Origin: DATAEK01 sp036258055 | Lineage (GTDB): Bacteria > Acidobacteriota > Vicinamibacteria > Vicinamibacterales > 2-12-FULL-66-21 | Direction: 5' to 3' | Assembly: GCA_036258055.1 (NCBI GenBank) | Contig: DATAEK010000037.1 | Coordinates: forward strand, 1-64,000 | Length of the DNA stretch: 64,000 bases | In this document: piece by piece, positions 1-8,128 of the stretch | Numbering within the stretch: the first letter of the stretch is position 1 | How the letters are laid out: each line of letters opens with the position of its first letter | Notes under the pieces: model-generated | What the model was told of the DNA's origin: nothing | What the model saw: only the letters and a program-made list of their open reading frames with translations | Databases searched by the model: none | Program-made: the position numbers and the translations under genes

Positions 1-1
1 C

Positions 2-1282
2 TTGCGGCACTTCGGCGGCGCCAATCCGGCGCCTGAGGGAACGGCGTTCGAGTTCGCGGCCGACCTCCTCGAGCGTCGTGGTTTCACCTACGACTACATC
101 TCCGACCGGCAGCTGGAGGGTCTGCGCGTCGAAGGAAGCCGGCTCATTACGAGCGGGGGCGGCTCGTACAAGACGCTGATCGTCCCGGCCGGCCATTTCA
201 TTTCGCTCGAGACGTTCGAGCGGCTGCTGGCGCTGGTGAAGGAAGGAGCCGTCGTCATTGCGTTCAAGTCGCTGCCGGGCGACGTCTCAGGCCTCGCCGA
301 TCTCAATGCCCGTCGCGCGCGTCTCCAGCAGCTGCGCGCTGAGTTCGCCTTTGGGTCATTCGACGCGAGCGGAGTCGCAGAGGCCCGAAGCGGCCGCGGC
401 ACGATGCTGCGCGGTGACAACCTCGAGGCGCTGCTGACTCGCGCCGGCGTCACGCGAGAGTCGTTGGTCGATCGGGGGTTGTCTTTCAGTCGTCGCCGCT
501 CCGACAACGGTCGAACCTACTTCCTCGCCAACACCAGCGATCGTGACATCGATGGCTGGATTCGGCTCGACGATCGCGCAACGAAAGTCGTGCTGTTCGA
601 TCCGATGACCGGCCAGCGCGGCGATGCGCGAACGGTCACGGCGGGCTCGGGCACGCTCGACGTCCAGCTGATGCTTCCGGCGCACAGCTCGCTTGTCGCC
701 GTCACCACCGAATCTTCAGCCGGGCACACCTTCGACTTTCTGGTATCTAGCGGATCCCGCACGCCGGTCGGAGGTCCGTGGACGTTACGGTTCGTCAGCG
801 GCGGACCAACGCTTCCGAGTGAGCGTCGTTTCGATCGCCTCGGTTCCTGGACGGAGACTGGCGGAGACGACGTGAAGGCGTTCTCAGGAACGGCGTCTTA
901 CAGCACACAGTTCGCACGTCCACCGGGGCCGACCACTGCGTGGCTTCTCGATCTTGGCGGGGTGAAAGAGAGCGCGCGCGTGCGACTGAACGGACACGAC
1001 CTCGGGACGCTCATCGGGCCCACGTTCCGCGTGACCGTCGACGCCACACAACTCAGCGACACCAACAAAATCGAGATCGACGTCACCAACCTGATGGCCA
1101 ATCGCATGGCCGCGCTCGATCGCTCCGGTGTGTCGTGGAAGAAGTTCTACAACGTGAATTTCCCTGCGCGGCTTCCCCAGAACCGGCGCCCGGACGGCCT
1201 CTTCAGTGCTGCCGACTGGCCGCCGCTCGAGTCCGGTCTACTCGGGCCCGTGACGATCGCGCCGCTCGACACGCGGCGCTGA
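2..1282 (+). CDS. GH106-like alpha-L-rhamnosidase, C-terminal part (5' end outside window)
   Basis: The reading frame is open from the first bases of the window, so this is the 3' end of a larger gene; the TTG at position 2 should not be taken as the start. The visible 426 residues end with a beta-sandwich carbohydrate-binding/jelly-roll region. Motifs such as WLLDLGG, ARVRLNGHDLG and the closing SGVSWKKFYNVNF resemble the C-terminus of large (~1000 aa) secreted GH106 rhamnosidases and related GH2-type proteins. Such enzymes remove terminal L-rhamnose from pectin (rhamnogalacturonan) or glycosides. A rhamnose mutarotase, a GH51 arabinofuranosidase and a sugar kinase lie within 7 kb, which supports a plant-polysaccharide context. 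The catalytic module is not in the window, so the exact family is inferred from the C-terminal region only. Confidence 0.7.
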   Translation: MRHFGGANPAPEGTAFEFAADLLERRGFTYDYISDRQLEGLRVEGSRLITSGGGSYKTLIVPAGHFISLETFERLLALVKEGAVVIAFKSLPGDVSGLADLNARRARLQQLRAEFAFGSFDASGVAEARSGRGTMLRGDNLEALLTRAGVTRESLVDRGLSFSRRRSDNGRTYFLANTSDRDIDGWIRLDDRATKVVLFDPMTGQRGDARTVTAGSGTLDVQLMLPAHSSLVAVTTESSAGHTFDFLVSSGSRTPVGGPWTLRFVSGGPTLPSERRFDRLGSWTETGGDDVKAFSGTASYSTQFARPPGPTTAWLLDLGGVKESARVRLNGHDLGTLIGPTFRVTVDATQLSDTNKIEIDVTNLMANRMAALDRSGVSWKKFYNVNFPARLPQNRRPDGLFSAADWPPLESGLLGPVTIAPLDTRR

Positions 1283-1378
1283 CCGACCATGTAGCACGGT
1301 TCATCCGGCCCGTTCGATCTCTACGTGTCTCACGTTCGCGAGTAGACTCGGCAGGCGGCGCGACGCGCGCGGTGACTC

Positions 1379-1441
1379 GAGAAAACCGCGGATCGCGAGC
1401 GCCTTTTTTGTCGTGTGTCGCTCGTGATCCGCGGTTCTCTC
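1379..1441. repeat. Long imperfect inverted repeat (23-nt arms)
   Basis: Arms 1379-1401 and 1419-1441 are reverse complements at 21 of 23 positions and enclose a 17-nt loop containing TTTTTT. The loop T-run means this is not a standard terminator. It could be an RNA hairpin at the end of the rhamnosidase transcript or one copy of a dispersed palindromic repeat. No second copy was noticed in this window. Confidence 0.7.
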
Positions 1442-1449
1442 GATTCATG

Positions 1450-1471
1450 TGCCGGCCCTGACGGGCCGGCA
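1450..1471. terminator. Short perfect GC hairpin after the rhamnosidase gene
   Basis: TGCCGGCCC (1450-1458) pairs perfectly with GGGCCGGCA (1463-1471) around the loop TGAC. There is no U tract, so termination by this stem alone is doubtful. Together with the larger hairpin just upstream it may stabilise the transcript 3' end. Confidence 0.4.
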
Positions 1472-1603
1472 TCCGCCTGCCGCGTCCAGGGCGAACTCTC
1501 GTCCCCGTTGTCCCCGTTCCTCCGTGACTCCGTGTGAAGCCGTGACTCCGTTAGTCTCCGTCCTCCGAACGACCCGACCAGCACCTCGAGCGAGCTTCCA
1601 TTC

Positions 1604-1653
1604 CTGTTGTCTGGCAACAGGAACTGTGGCATGCTCATGTGGCCAGACAACAG
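1604..1653. promoter_or_regulatory. Inverted repeat upstream of PadR gene, probable PadR operator
   Basis: CTGTTGTCTGG (1604-1614) and CCAGACAACAG (1643-1653) form a perfect 11-bp inverted repeat with a 28-bp spacer, ending 7 bp before the PadR start codon. The left arm also contains the nested dyad CTGTTG-TCTGG-CAACAG. PadR repressors commonly bind dyads at their own promoter. The spacing would suit either one tetrameric or looped site, or two half-operators. Confidence 0.6.
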
Positions 1654-1660
1654 GAGCCGC

Positions 1661-1999
1661 ATGAGCCCACGCGACGCCGAAATCCCGTACGGCACGCTCG
1701 ACCTGATGGTCCTCACGACGCTCGAGACGATGGGGCCGCAGCACGGCTATGGCATCGCCCGGCGCATCGAGCAGGTTTCTGACGGCGCCGTCGAGCTGAA
1801 TCAGGGGACGATCTATCCGGCGCTCCTGCGGCTCGAGCAAAAAGGATGGATCAAGAGCGGCTGGGGCACGAGCGACAACAACCGGCGGGCACGCTTCTAC
1901 ACCATCACGCGGAGCGGACGGCGTCAGCTCGCGGCCGAGCAGGCAAGCTGGGGACGGACAGTTGCGATGATCAACCGGATGCTGAAGGGGGAGCTATGA
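1661..1999 (+). CDS. PadR family transcriptional repressor
   Basis: A 112-residue winged-helix regulator. The N-terminal half carries the PadR signature (GTLDLMVLTTLE, QHGYGIARRI, NQGTIYPALLRLEQKGWI); the C-terminal helix is a short dimerisation element, typical of the small PadR-s2 subtype. The start is the ATG at 1661, preceded by CAGGAG at 1651-1656. Its stop overlaps the start of the permease gene (ATGA), so the two are translationally coupled. PadR genes fused in operon with duplicated orphan permeases are a common acidobacterial arrangement, and the regulator most likely represses this two-gene operon through the inverted repeat at 1604-1653. The inducer is unknown. Confidence 0.92.
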   Translation: MSPRDAEIPYGTLDLMVLTTLETMGPQHGYGIARRIEQVSDGAVELNQGTIYPALLRLEQKGWIKSGWGTSDNNRRARFYTITRSGRRQLAAEQASWGRTVAMINRMLKGEL

Positions 2000-4638
2000 C
2001 CTCGCTGCGCGTCCTGGTGTCGCGGGTGCTCGACGTGATGCTCTCTGGACGACGGGACAGGCGGCTGACGGAAGAGATGGCCGCGCATCTCGATCTCCTG
2101 ACCGAAGACCACGTGCGACGCGGTCTCTCGCTCGACGCGGCGCGTGCCGCCGCGCGCCGCGATTTCGGACGGACCGAGCCAATCGCGGATGTGCATCGGG
2201 ATCAGCGCGGGCTGCCGGCCGTCGACGCACTCGTCCAGGATGCGCGCTTCGCCCTGCGACTGCTCGTCAGGGATCGTGGCTTCACGCTCGCGGCCGTGGT
2301 CGCGCTGGCTCTGGGCATCGGCGTCGACACGATGATGTTCACGGTCATGTACGGCCTGTGCCTGCGCGGACTGCCGATCGCGGGTGCCGATCGCGTCATG
2401 TACGTCGCGGGCCGCGACGCGGCCGATCGCCCGCTTGGGTTTTCGCGCGCAGATTTCGAGGACGTGCGCGCGGGTGCGCGCGCGTTCTCAGGTCTTGCGG
2501 CGTTTGGCGGAGGAGCGGCGGCAATCGGCGACGAGGGTCGGGCTCCGGAGCGGATCACCGCCGCCTACGTGACGGCCAATACGTTCGGGCTCATTGGTGA
2601 GCGTCCGGTTGCCGGGCGCGACTTCGCGGCGGATGACGAACGGCCCGAAAGTTCGGCGGTCGTCATTCTGGAGAACGGGCTCTGGCAACGGCGCTACGGC
2701 GGAGATCCCGCGATCCTCGGGCGCGTCGTCCGCGTCAACGGATCGCCGGTCACGGTGATTGGCGTCATGCGCAGCGGGTTCCGGTTTCCAAACAACGCCG
2801 ACCTCTGGCGTCCGCTGGGGCAGATGTCCGGCATTCGCCAGCAATCTCGGAACGCGCGAGCGCTCGGTGTCTTCGGACGGTTGACGAACGGAACCAGCCC
2901 CCTTCAGGCGCGGTCCGATGTCGCCGCGCTGATGGAGAGTCTGTCGCGCACGTATCCGGATACCAACCGCGGCATTCGCGCCACTGTCGATCCGATCAAC
3001 GAGCGCTTCATGGGTCGTATCACCGATCCGGCGTGGCTCGCATTCCTGACGGCCGGGGCGCTCATCCTGATGATCGCGTGCGCGAACGTCGCCAACCTGC
3101 TCCTGACGCGCGCCGCGCATCGGTCACGCGAGATTGCGGTCCGCGCCTCACTCGGCGCGACGAGACGGCGAGTGGTCCGTCAGCTGCTCGTCGAGAGCGC
3201 GCTGCTCGCGGTCCTGGGGGCCAGCCTCGGCTTCGTGTTCTCGCTGGTGGGGCTCCAGCTGTTCCTGGGCTCCCATCCCGAAAACGCGCTGCCCTACTGG
3301 GCAACGTTCGAGCCGGACTGGGGCGTGTTCGGCTACCTCGTGGCCATCTCGGTGGCCACGATCGCCGTGTTCGGTCTGGCGCCGGCGCTGCACGCGGCGA
3401 AAACGGACGTGACAGAACTGCTGAAGGACGGCGGACGCGCGGCGAGCGGCGGCAGACACGCGCGCCGCTGGACGGCAGCGTTCCTGACGGCGGAGTTCGC
3501 GCTCACGATGATCCTCCTGTCGGCAGTCGGGTTCAGCGTCAAGACTGCACGCGCGTCGATCGAGGCGGATGCGGCCCTCGATAGCGCACCGCTGCTCACG
3601 CTCTGGATCAGTCTGCCTCAGGAGAAATACCGGACGGCTGCGGATCGGCGCGCGTTCTTCGACACGCTCGACGCCCGCCTCGGGGCGATGCCGGCCGTGG
3701 CATCGGTCTCCATTGCCAGCGCGCTTCCATACGGCGGCGCCCTGATGCGTCAGGTCGAGGTCGAGGGGCGTCCGCCCGCTGCCGGTGGACCGGCAGCGTC
3801 GGCGTGGACGGTCACGGTCGGACCGCGCTATTTCGAAACGATCGGCGTGCGGCTGCTGCGCGGACGCGCCTTCGATCGAGACGACGGGCGCGAGGGCCGC
3901 GAGCACGTGATCGTCAACCAGCGCTTCGTCGATCTGTTCTTCCCACAACAGAACGCGGTCGGGCGACGCTTGATGCTGCCTGCTGACGCCTCGGCACAGC
4001 CGGCCCGCTGGTTGACCGTTGTCGGTGTTTCTCCGAACGTCCGGCAGCGCGCGCTCCTCGATACCGATCCGCTGGTCTACTTGCCGGCGGGGCCGTCACC
4101 TCAACCGACGACTGCGGTCATCGTCCGGGCCACGTCGGACCCCGCCGCCCTGCCGCCGCTCGTGCGCGAGGAAGTGCGCGCCCTCGACCCGGATCTGCCG
4201 ATCTATCGCGTGATGACCCTCGATCGGGCGATCTACGACTCGCGATGGAACTCGCGCGTGTCCGCGGGGCTCATCACGACCATCGCCGGCATCGCGCTCC
4301 TCCTGTCAGCGGTCGGTCTGTACGCGGTAACGGCGCATGCCGTTACCGCGCGCACACACGAGATGGGGTTGCGCCTCGCACTCGGGGCGCGTCCGGGTCA
4401 GATTGCGTGGCTCGTCGTGAGACGCGCCCTGTGGCAACTGACGCTCGGGCTCGGGTTTGGTCTGGTCGGCATGTTCGTCTGGGTCAGGCTGTTCGTGGGC
4501 ACGCGCACCAGCCAGAGCGATCCGACGGTCCTGGTGGCGGTTGCCGGCGTGCTCACGCTCGTCGCCATGGCGGCCTGTCTCTGGCCCGCCCTCCGGGCCG
4601 CGCACCTCGATCCGGTCGCCGCCCTCCGCCGCGAATAG
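1996..4638 (+). CDS. ADOP-type duplicated MacB/FtsX permease
   Basis: An 880-residue membrane protein of the 'acidobacterial duplicated orphan permease' type. An N-terminal helical segment (about 1-80, LTEEMAAHL) precedes two tandem MacB-like units. Each unit is a periplasmic MacB_PCD domain followed by a three-helix FtsX domain. Membrane segments are visible near residues 96-115, 350-460 and 755-870; the FtsX motifs include ANVANLLLTR and a second copy near the C-terminus. No ATPase domain is present, hence 'orphan'. Family members are thought to act in export or envelope stress, but substrates are unknown. The start ATG overlaps the PadR stop by 4 nt, implying PadR control. Confidence 0.9.
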   Translation: MTSLRVLVSRVLDVMLSGRRDRRLTEEMAAHLDLLTEDHVRRGLSLDAARAAARRDFGRTEPIADVHRDQRGLPAVDALVQDARFALRLLVRDRGFTLAAVVALALGIGVDTMMFTVMYGLCLRGLPIAGADRVMYVAGRDAADRPLGFSRADFEDVRAGARAFSGLAAFGGGAAAIGDEGRAPERITAAYVTANTFGLIGERPVAGRDFAADDERPESSAVVILENGLWQRRYGGDPAILGRVVRVNGSPVTVIGVMRSGFRFPNNADLWRPLGQMSGIRQQSRNARALGVFGRLTNGTSPLQARSDVAALMESLSRTYPDTNRGIRATVDPINERFMGRITDPAWLAFLTAGALILMIACANVANLLLTRAAHRSREIAVRASLGATRRRVVRQLLVESALLAVLGASLGFVFSLVGLQLFLGSHPENALPYWATFEPDWGVFGYLVAISVATIAVFGLAPALHAAKTDVTELLKDGGRAASGGRHARRWTAAFLTAEFALTMILLSAVGFSVKTARASIEADAALDSAPLLTLWISLPQEKYRTAADRRAFFDTLDARLGAMPAVASVSIASALPYGGALMRQVEVEGRPPAAGGPAASAWTVTVGPRYFETIGVRLLRGRAFDRDDGREGREHVIVNQRFVDLFFPQQNAVGRRLMLPADASAQPARWLTVVGVSPNVRQRALLDTDPLVYLPAGPSPQPTTAVIVRATSDPAALPPLVREEVRALDPDLPIYRVMTLDRAIYDSRWNSRVSAGLITTIAGIALLLSAVGLYAVTAHAVTARTHEMGLRLALGARPGQIAWLVVRRALWQLTLGLGFGLVGMFVWVRLFVGTRTSQSDPTVLVAVAGVLTLVAMAACLWPALRAAHLDPVAALRRE

Positions 4639-4705
4639 CAACCCGTCCGCCCGCGCGATCCGCGGGTAAGATACCGGCATCACGCAGGCGCTCAGTGTGG
4701 GTCAG

Positions 4706-4809
4706 ACTGTCGACTGTCGACCGTCTGTCGACCGTCTGTCGACTGACTGCCGACTCCCGACCGTCTGTCGACTGTGACTGCCGACTCCCGACCGTCGACT
4801 ACCGACTGA
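4706..4809. repeat. Degenerate short tandem repeat (GACTGTCGACC words)
   Basis: The 100 bp before the GH51 start consist almost entirely of GACTGTC, GACCGTC, TGCCGACTCCCGACC and close variants. A 21-nt block at 4745-4765 recurs exactly at 4776-4796 (period 31). It contains no usable ribosome-binding site. Function is unknown; it resembles the other intergenic short repeats in this window in style but not in word. Confidence 0.8.
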
Positions 4810-4810
4810 C

Positions 4811-6460
4811 ATGATCACCCCCAGCCGCCGCGATTTCCTGCAGCTTGCCCTCGCGGGCGCAGTCGTCGCGCTCGCGCCGAGGACGGCGCGCGCGGCGGAC
4901 GCGCGCGTGGAAGTTCTGATCGATGAGCCGATCGGGCCGGTGGCGGCGAATCTCTACGGTCACTTCGTCGAACACCTCGGTGGTGTCGTCTATGACGGCG
5001 TCTGGGTGGGCGAGGGATCGCCGATTCCGAACACGAACGGGATTCGCAAGGCGCTCGTCGACCACATGCGGCGGCTGCCTGCGGGCTCGATTCGATGGCC
5101 CGGCGGATGCTTTGCTGACAGCTACGACTGGCGCGACGGCATCGGCCCGCGCGCGTCACGGCCGCGGCGCACGAATTTCTGGGCCAACGACATGGCGTCG
5201 TTGCCGGATGGCCGCGGCAAGTACGATCCCAATCAATTCGGCACGAACGAGTTCGTGCGTTTCTGCCGGCTGTCCGGTGGCGATCCGTACCTTGCCGCGA
5301 ACCTGCGGAGCCTCCCGCCGCGTGACTTCTATCAGTGGATTGAATACTGCAACAGTCCCGCGGGCAGCACGACGCTCGCCGACGCGCGGGCGGCGCTCGG
5401 CGATCGCGATCCGTTCGGCGTGCGCTATTGGGGCGTCGGCAACGAATCCTGGGGCTGCGGCGGCAACTTCACGCCCGAGGAATACGCCACCGAGTTCCGG
5501 CGCTACACCGCCTGGGTACCGCGGTACGGCGTCAACCTGGCGTTCATCGGCTCAGGCCCGAACAGCGGCGACATCGGGTGGACGCGACGGTTCTTCAGCA
5601 AGCTGACCGAGAAAGGCGACGGCGCGCTCGGCGGCCTGTGGGGCTGGGCGCTGCACCACTACTCCTGGAACGTCAGCCGCGGTGCGACCACCGACTGGTT
5701 TCAGGGCAAGGGTGACGCGATCCGCTTCACGAACGACGAGTGGTACGAGCTGCTGAACGAGGGCGACAAGATGGACGGCCTCATCACCGCGCACTGGGCG
5801 GCCATGAGCGAGATCGATCGCCGGCATCGGGTGAAGCTGGTGGTGGATGAGTGGGGCGCCTGGCACAAGTCAGGTACGGAGATGAATCCCGCGCATCTCT
5901 TCGGCCAGCAGTCGACGATGCGCGACGCGCTGCTCGCGGCGCTGACGCTCGACACGTTCCACCGTCACGCTGACAAGGTGGTGATGGCGAATGTCGCGCA
6001 GCTCGTCAACTGCCTGCACTCGCTGTTCCTCGCCGACGGTGACCGCTTCGTCGTCACCCCCACGTTCCACGTCTTCGAGACCTACGCGGCGCACGTCGGG
6101 GGGCAGTCGGTGCGCACGCTCATCTCGGCGCCGTCAGTCGGATACGAGCGCGTCGGGTCGAAGGGATCTCTATGGGGACTCGCCGGGTCCGCGTCTCTGA
6201 AGAACCGGACGCTGACGCTGACTGTCGTGAACCCGCACGTGAGCGACGCGAGAGAGACCGAGATTGCCGTCCGCGGCGCCACGCCGTCGAGCGCACGCAT
6301 CACGACGCTGGCGTCGACCGACATCCACGCACACAACACATTCGATCAGCCGGATGCCGTTCGGACCCGTGAGGAGGCGGCCGGTCCGGCGCGAAGCGGT
6401 GTACTGACGTGCCGTATCCCAGCCGCGTCGGTCAGCCGCATTTCCATCGAGCTGGCCTAG
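4811..6460 (+). CDS. GH51 alpha-L-arabinofuranosidase, secreted via Tat
   Basis: A 549-residue enzyme that releases terminal alpha-L-arabinofuranose from arabinan or arabinoxylan. The N-terminus (SRRDFLQLALAGAVVAL, then a cut near ARAADA) is a twin-arginine signal, so it is exported folded. The (beta/alpha)8 catalytic domain follows directly, with NLYGHFVEHLGG at about 50-60. The acid/base Glu212 lies in GNESWGCGGN and the nucleophile Glu347 in VVDEWGAWH. The last ~130 residues form the C-terminal beta-sandwich (alpha-L-AF_C). Length is normal for the family. The ATG at 4811 lacks a clear ribosome site because a short tandem repeat runs up to it. It converges with the rhaM operon, with only 9 bp between the stops. 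Confidence 0.92.
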   Translation: MITPSRRDFLQLALAGAVVALAPRTARAADARVEVLIDEPIGPVAANLYGHFVEHLGGVVYDGVWVGEGSPIPNTNGIRKALVDHMRRLPAGSIRWPGGCFADSYDWRDGIGPRASRPRRTNFWANDMASLPDGRGKYDPNQFGTNEFVRFCRLSGGDPYLAANLRSLPPRDFYQWIEYCNSPAGSTTLADARAALGDRDPFGVRYWGVGNESWGCGGNFTPEEYATEFRRYTAWVPRYGVNLAFIGSGPNSGDIGWTRRFFSKLTEKGDGALGGLWGWALHHYSWNVSRGATTDWFQGKGDAIRFTNDEWYELLNEGDKMDGLITAHWAAMSEIDRRHRVKLVVDEWGAWHKSGTEMNPAHLFGQQSTMRDALLAALTLDTFHRHADKVVMANVAQLVNCLHSLFLADGDRFVVTPTFHVFETYAAHVGGQSVRTLISAPSVGYERVGSKGSLWGLAGSASLKNRTLTLTVVNPHVSDARETEIAVRGATPSSARITTLASTDIHAHNTFDQPDAVRTREEAAGPARSGVLTCRIPAASVSRISIELA

Positions 6461-6469
6461 CTTGACGCG

Positions 6470-6802
6470 TCAGCTGGTCTGCGCGGGCGACGTGAGGTGA
6501 AAGACCTCGCGCAGCTCGCGCGAGATCGGACTGTTGTCCGGGTTGACCGGCATGATCTCCTTCATGAACGCCCACCACCGCCGGCAGACATCCGTGCCAG
6601 CGATTGCCGCCCAGCGTTCCTCGCTGTCGATTTCCGCGTAGCCGAAGAGATCGTGGGTCGACGCGTCGAGGAAGATCGAATACGAGTGCACGCCGTGTGC
6701 GATGAGCACGTCCTCGAGCTCACGCCAGATGGGCCGATGCCGGCGCTCGTACTCGGCTTCGCGTCCGGCATGGACCGACATGCGGAAGGCTTTGCGAATC
6801 AC
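6470..6802 (-). CDS. rhaM: L-rhamnose mutarotase
   Basis: A 110-residue protein that interconverts alpha and beta anomers of L-rhamnose in the cytoplasm, feeding catabolism. The sequence follows the family from end to end: RKAFRMSVHAG, YERRHRPIW (with the catalytic His), SYSIFLD, SEERW, CRRWWAFMKEIMP and the tail DNSPISRELREVFHL. The start is placed at the GTG at 6802 because family similarity begins at VIRKAF; upstream codons overlap the preceding gene and are unrelated to the family. It lies 14 bp after the kinase stop, as the last gene of a leftward three-gene operon. Together with the rhamnosidase at the window start it suggests use of rhamnose-containing polysaccharide. Confidence 0.92.
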   Translation of the reverse strand: MIRKAFRMSVHAGREAEYERRHRPIWRELEDVLIAHGVHSYSIFLDASTHDLFGYAEIDSEERWAAIAGTDVCRRWWAFMKEIMPVNPDNSPISRELREVFHLTSPAQTS

Positions 6803-6816
6803 GCCGCGGAATTGTG

Positions 6817-8115
6817 TCACACGACCTCGGTCGCTGCGGGGCTCGGCGTGGCGATGAAGGTAGCTGCGTGCCAACTGGCAGCGAGCGCGTCGGCCTGTGC
6901 CCGGTCGGTTAGAGCCCACACGCTGCCGCCGAAACCGGCGCCGAAGCTGCACGCAGCGAACGCGCCATGATCAGGGGCCGTCCGGGCGAGCGCGACGGTG
7001 TCGGCGATCTGATTACCGAGGAGCGCTTCGGCATCCAACTGTGACGCCGTCGCCAGGCGACCGAACGCAGCGCGATCGGCTCTGGACATGGCTTCAACCG
7101 CTGCGGCGACACGAGCGTCTTCACGCAGAAAATGGTCGAGCCGGCGCTCGAGCGCATCGGGCGACCATCCGGGCACGCCCGTGTTCCTGACGATCCGGCG
7201 CAGGCGCGCCACCGCGTCAGGTGACGAGCCGGTCGCCGCGGCCAATGACGGTGCCGTCGTTTCCGCCGCGTTCCAGAGCCGCAGCAACGCCGCGCTGCCA
7301 TCGGAGAGCCGGTTGTAGGCGTCTTGTGACGAGCCAGTTTTTTCGGCGCGCACGCCGCTCGAGGCGATCACGAAGCGCCAGTCCGCCGGCAACGTAACGT
7401 CACAGAGGTGGCGGATCGGGACGAAGGAATAAGCGGAAAGCGCGCCGGGGACGCCACAGATCATCGCAACGTGATCCTCGCTTCCGCCGTGAGTCCCGAC
7501 GCCGGCGTCACCCTCCAGACCACCGAACGTCATGCCGTTTTCGATGCACGCGAAGTAGCCGGCGGCCTCGATCGCATTCCGGATGTTCGCTCGCCATTCG
7601 TCGCGAGCCGCGATGCCGGCGAGACGCACGAGCGCGATGGCGAGTCCGACGACGAGCGCGCTCGAGCTGCTCATGCCGGAAGCGCGCGGCAGGTTGCTCA
7701 TGAAGATCACGTCGGCGCCGAGGTGAGCTCCGGGAAAGTTTCGCGCCAGGCGAGCGACGACGACCTCCGCGTAGTGACGCCAGCCCGTGAAAGTCTTTCT
7801 CGTTCCCGACGAGTCCAAGCACACGTCCTGCGCGTCGCGGCCGTCGGCGACACGGACGATGTCGTCGCCGCGCGAGGAGGCCACGAACGCGAAGCCTCGC
7901 GGCACCGCCGCCACGAGCGTGCGGCCGCCCGCGTAGTCGGTGTGCTTGCCGAAGACTTCGAGCCGTCCCGGCACCCACCACGCGTGCCGTGGCGGGTCCG
8001 CATTCAATCGTCCGAACGCGCCGATCGCCTGGTTGTACAGCGTGGCCGTGTCCTCGACGCTCGACGCGTCGAGCCCGCGCTCGACGAGCCTCTGGGCGAT
8101 CAGTTGCCCGTTCAC
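6817..8115 (-). CDS. Galactokinase-family GHMP sugar kinase
   Basis: A 432-residue sugar-1-kinase. The galactokinase signature reads GRLEVFGKHTDYAGG (residues 50-64; the usual GEH is GKH). The GHMP ATP-binding loop is NLPRASGMSSSSALVVG (141-157) and the third motif SFGAGFGGSVWAL is near the C-terminus. The catalytic Asp is probably Asp214 in GGSEDH, where classical galactokinases have DQ. It phosphorylates C1 of galactose or a related sugar (arabinose, galacturonate or fucose are possible); the altered signature makes the substrate uncertain. The start GTG 8115 lies 13 bp after the oxidoreductase stop, and rhaM follows 14 bp downstream. Confidence 0.85.
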   Translation of the reverse strand: MNGQLIAQRLVERGLDASSVEDTATLYNQAIGAFGRLNADPPRHAWWVPGRLEVFGKHTDYAGGRTLVAAVPRGFAFVASSRGDDIVRVADGRDAQDVCLDSSGTRKTFTGWRHYAEVVVARLARNFPGAHLGADVIFMSNLPRASGMSSSSALVVGLAIALVRLAGIAARDEWRANIRNAIEAAGYFACIENGMTFGGLEGDAGVGTHGGSEDHVAMICGVPGALSAYSFVPIRHLCDVTLPADWRFVIASSGVRAEKTGSSQDAYNRLSDGSAALLRLWNAAETTAPSLAAATGSSPDAVARLRRIVRNTGVPGWSPDALERRLDHFLREDARVAAAVEAMSRADRAAFGRLATASQLDAEALLGNQIADTVALARTAPDHGAFAACSFGAGFGGSVWALTDRAQADALAASWHAATFIATPSPAATEVV

Positions 8116-8128
8116 GCTGCCTCGCGAC

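Larger units (their letters stand above)
1283..1660. other. Intergenic region with two hairpins and an operator-like inverted repeat
   Basis: This 378-bp gap has no convincing gene. It holds a long imperfect hairpin (1379-1441), a short perfect GC hairpin (1450-1471) and an inverted repeat just before the PadR gene (1604-1653), each listed separately. The short ORFs here have no ribosome site and look like shadows. Confidence 0.6.

Noticed and set aside
1449..1664. Plus-strand ORF across the region before the PadR gene
   Set aside because: It overlaps the inverted repeats, has no ribosome site, and the PadR start at 1661 is well supported.
4706..4809. Considered as a CRISPR array
   Set aside because: Units are 7-31 bp, directly abutting and variable, with no spacers and no cas genes; it is a degenerate tandem repeat.
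6803..6952. N-terminal extension of the rhamnose mutarotase
   Set aside because: It lies inside the kinase gene in another frame, and family similarity starts only at the GTG at 6802.
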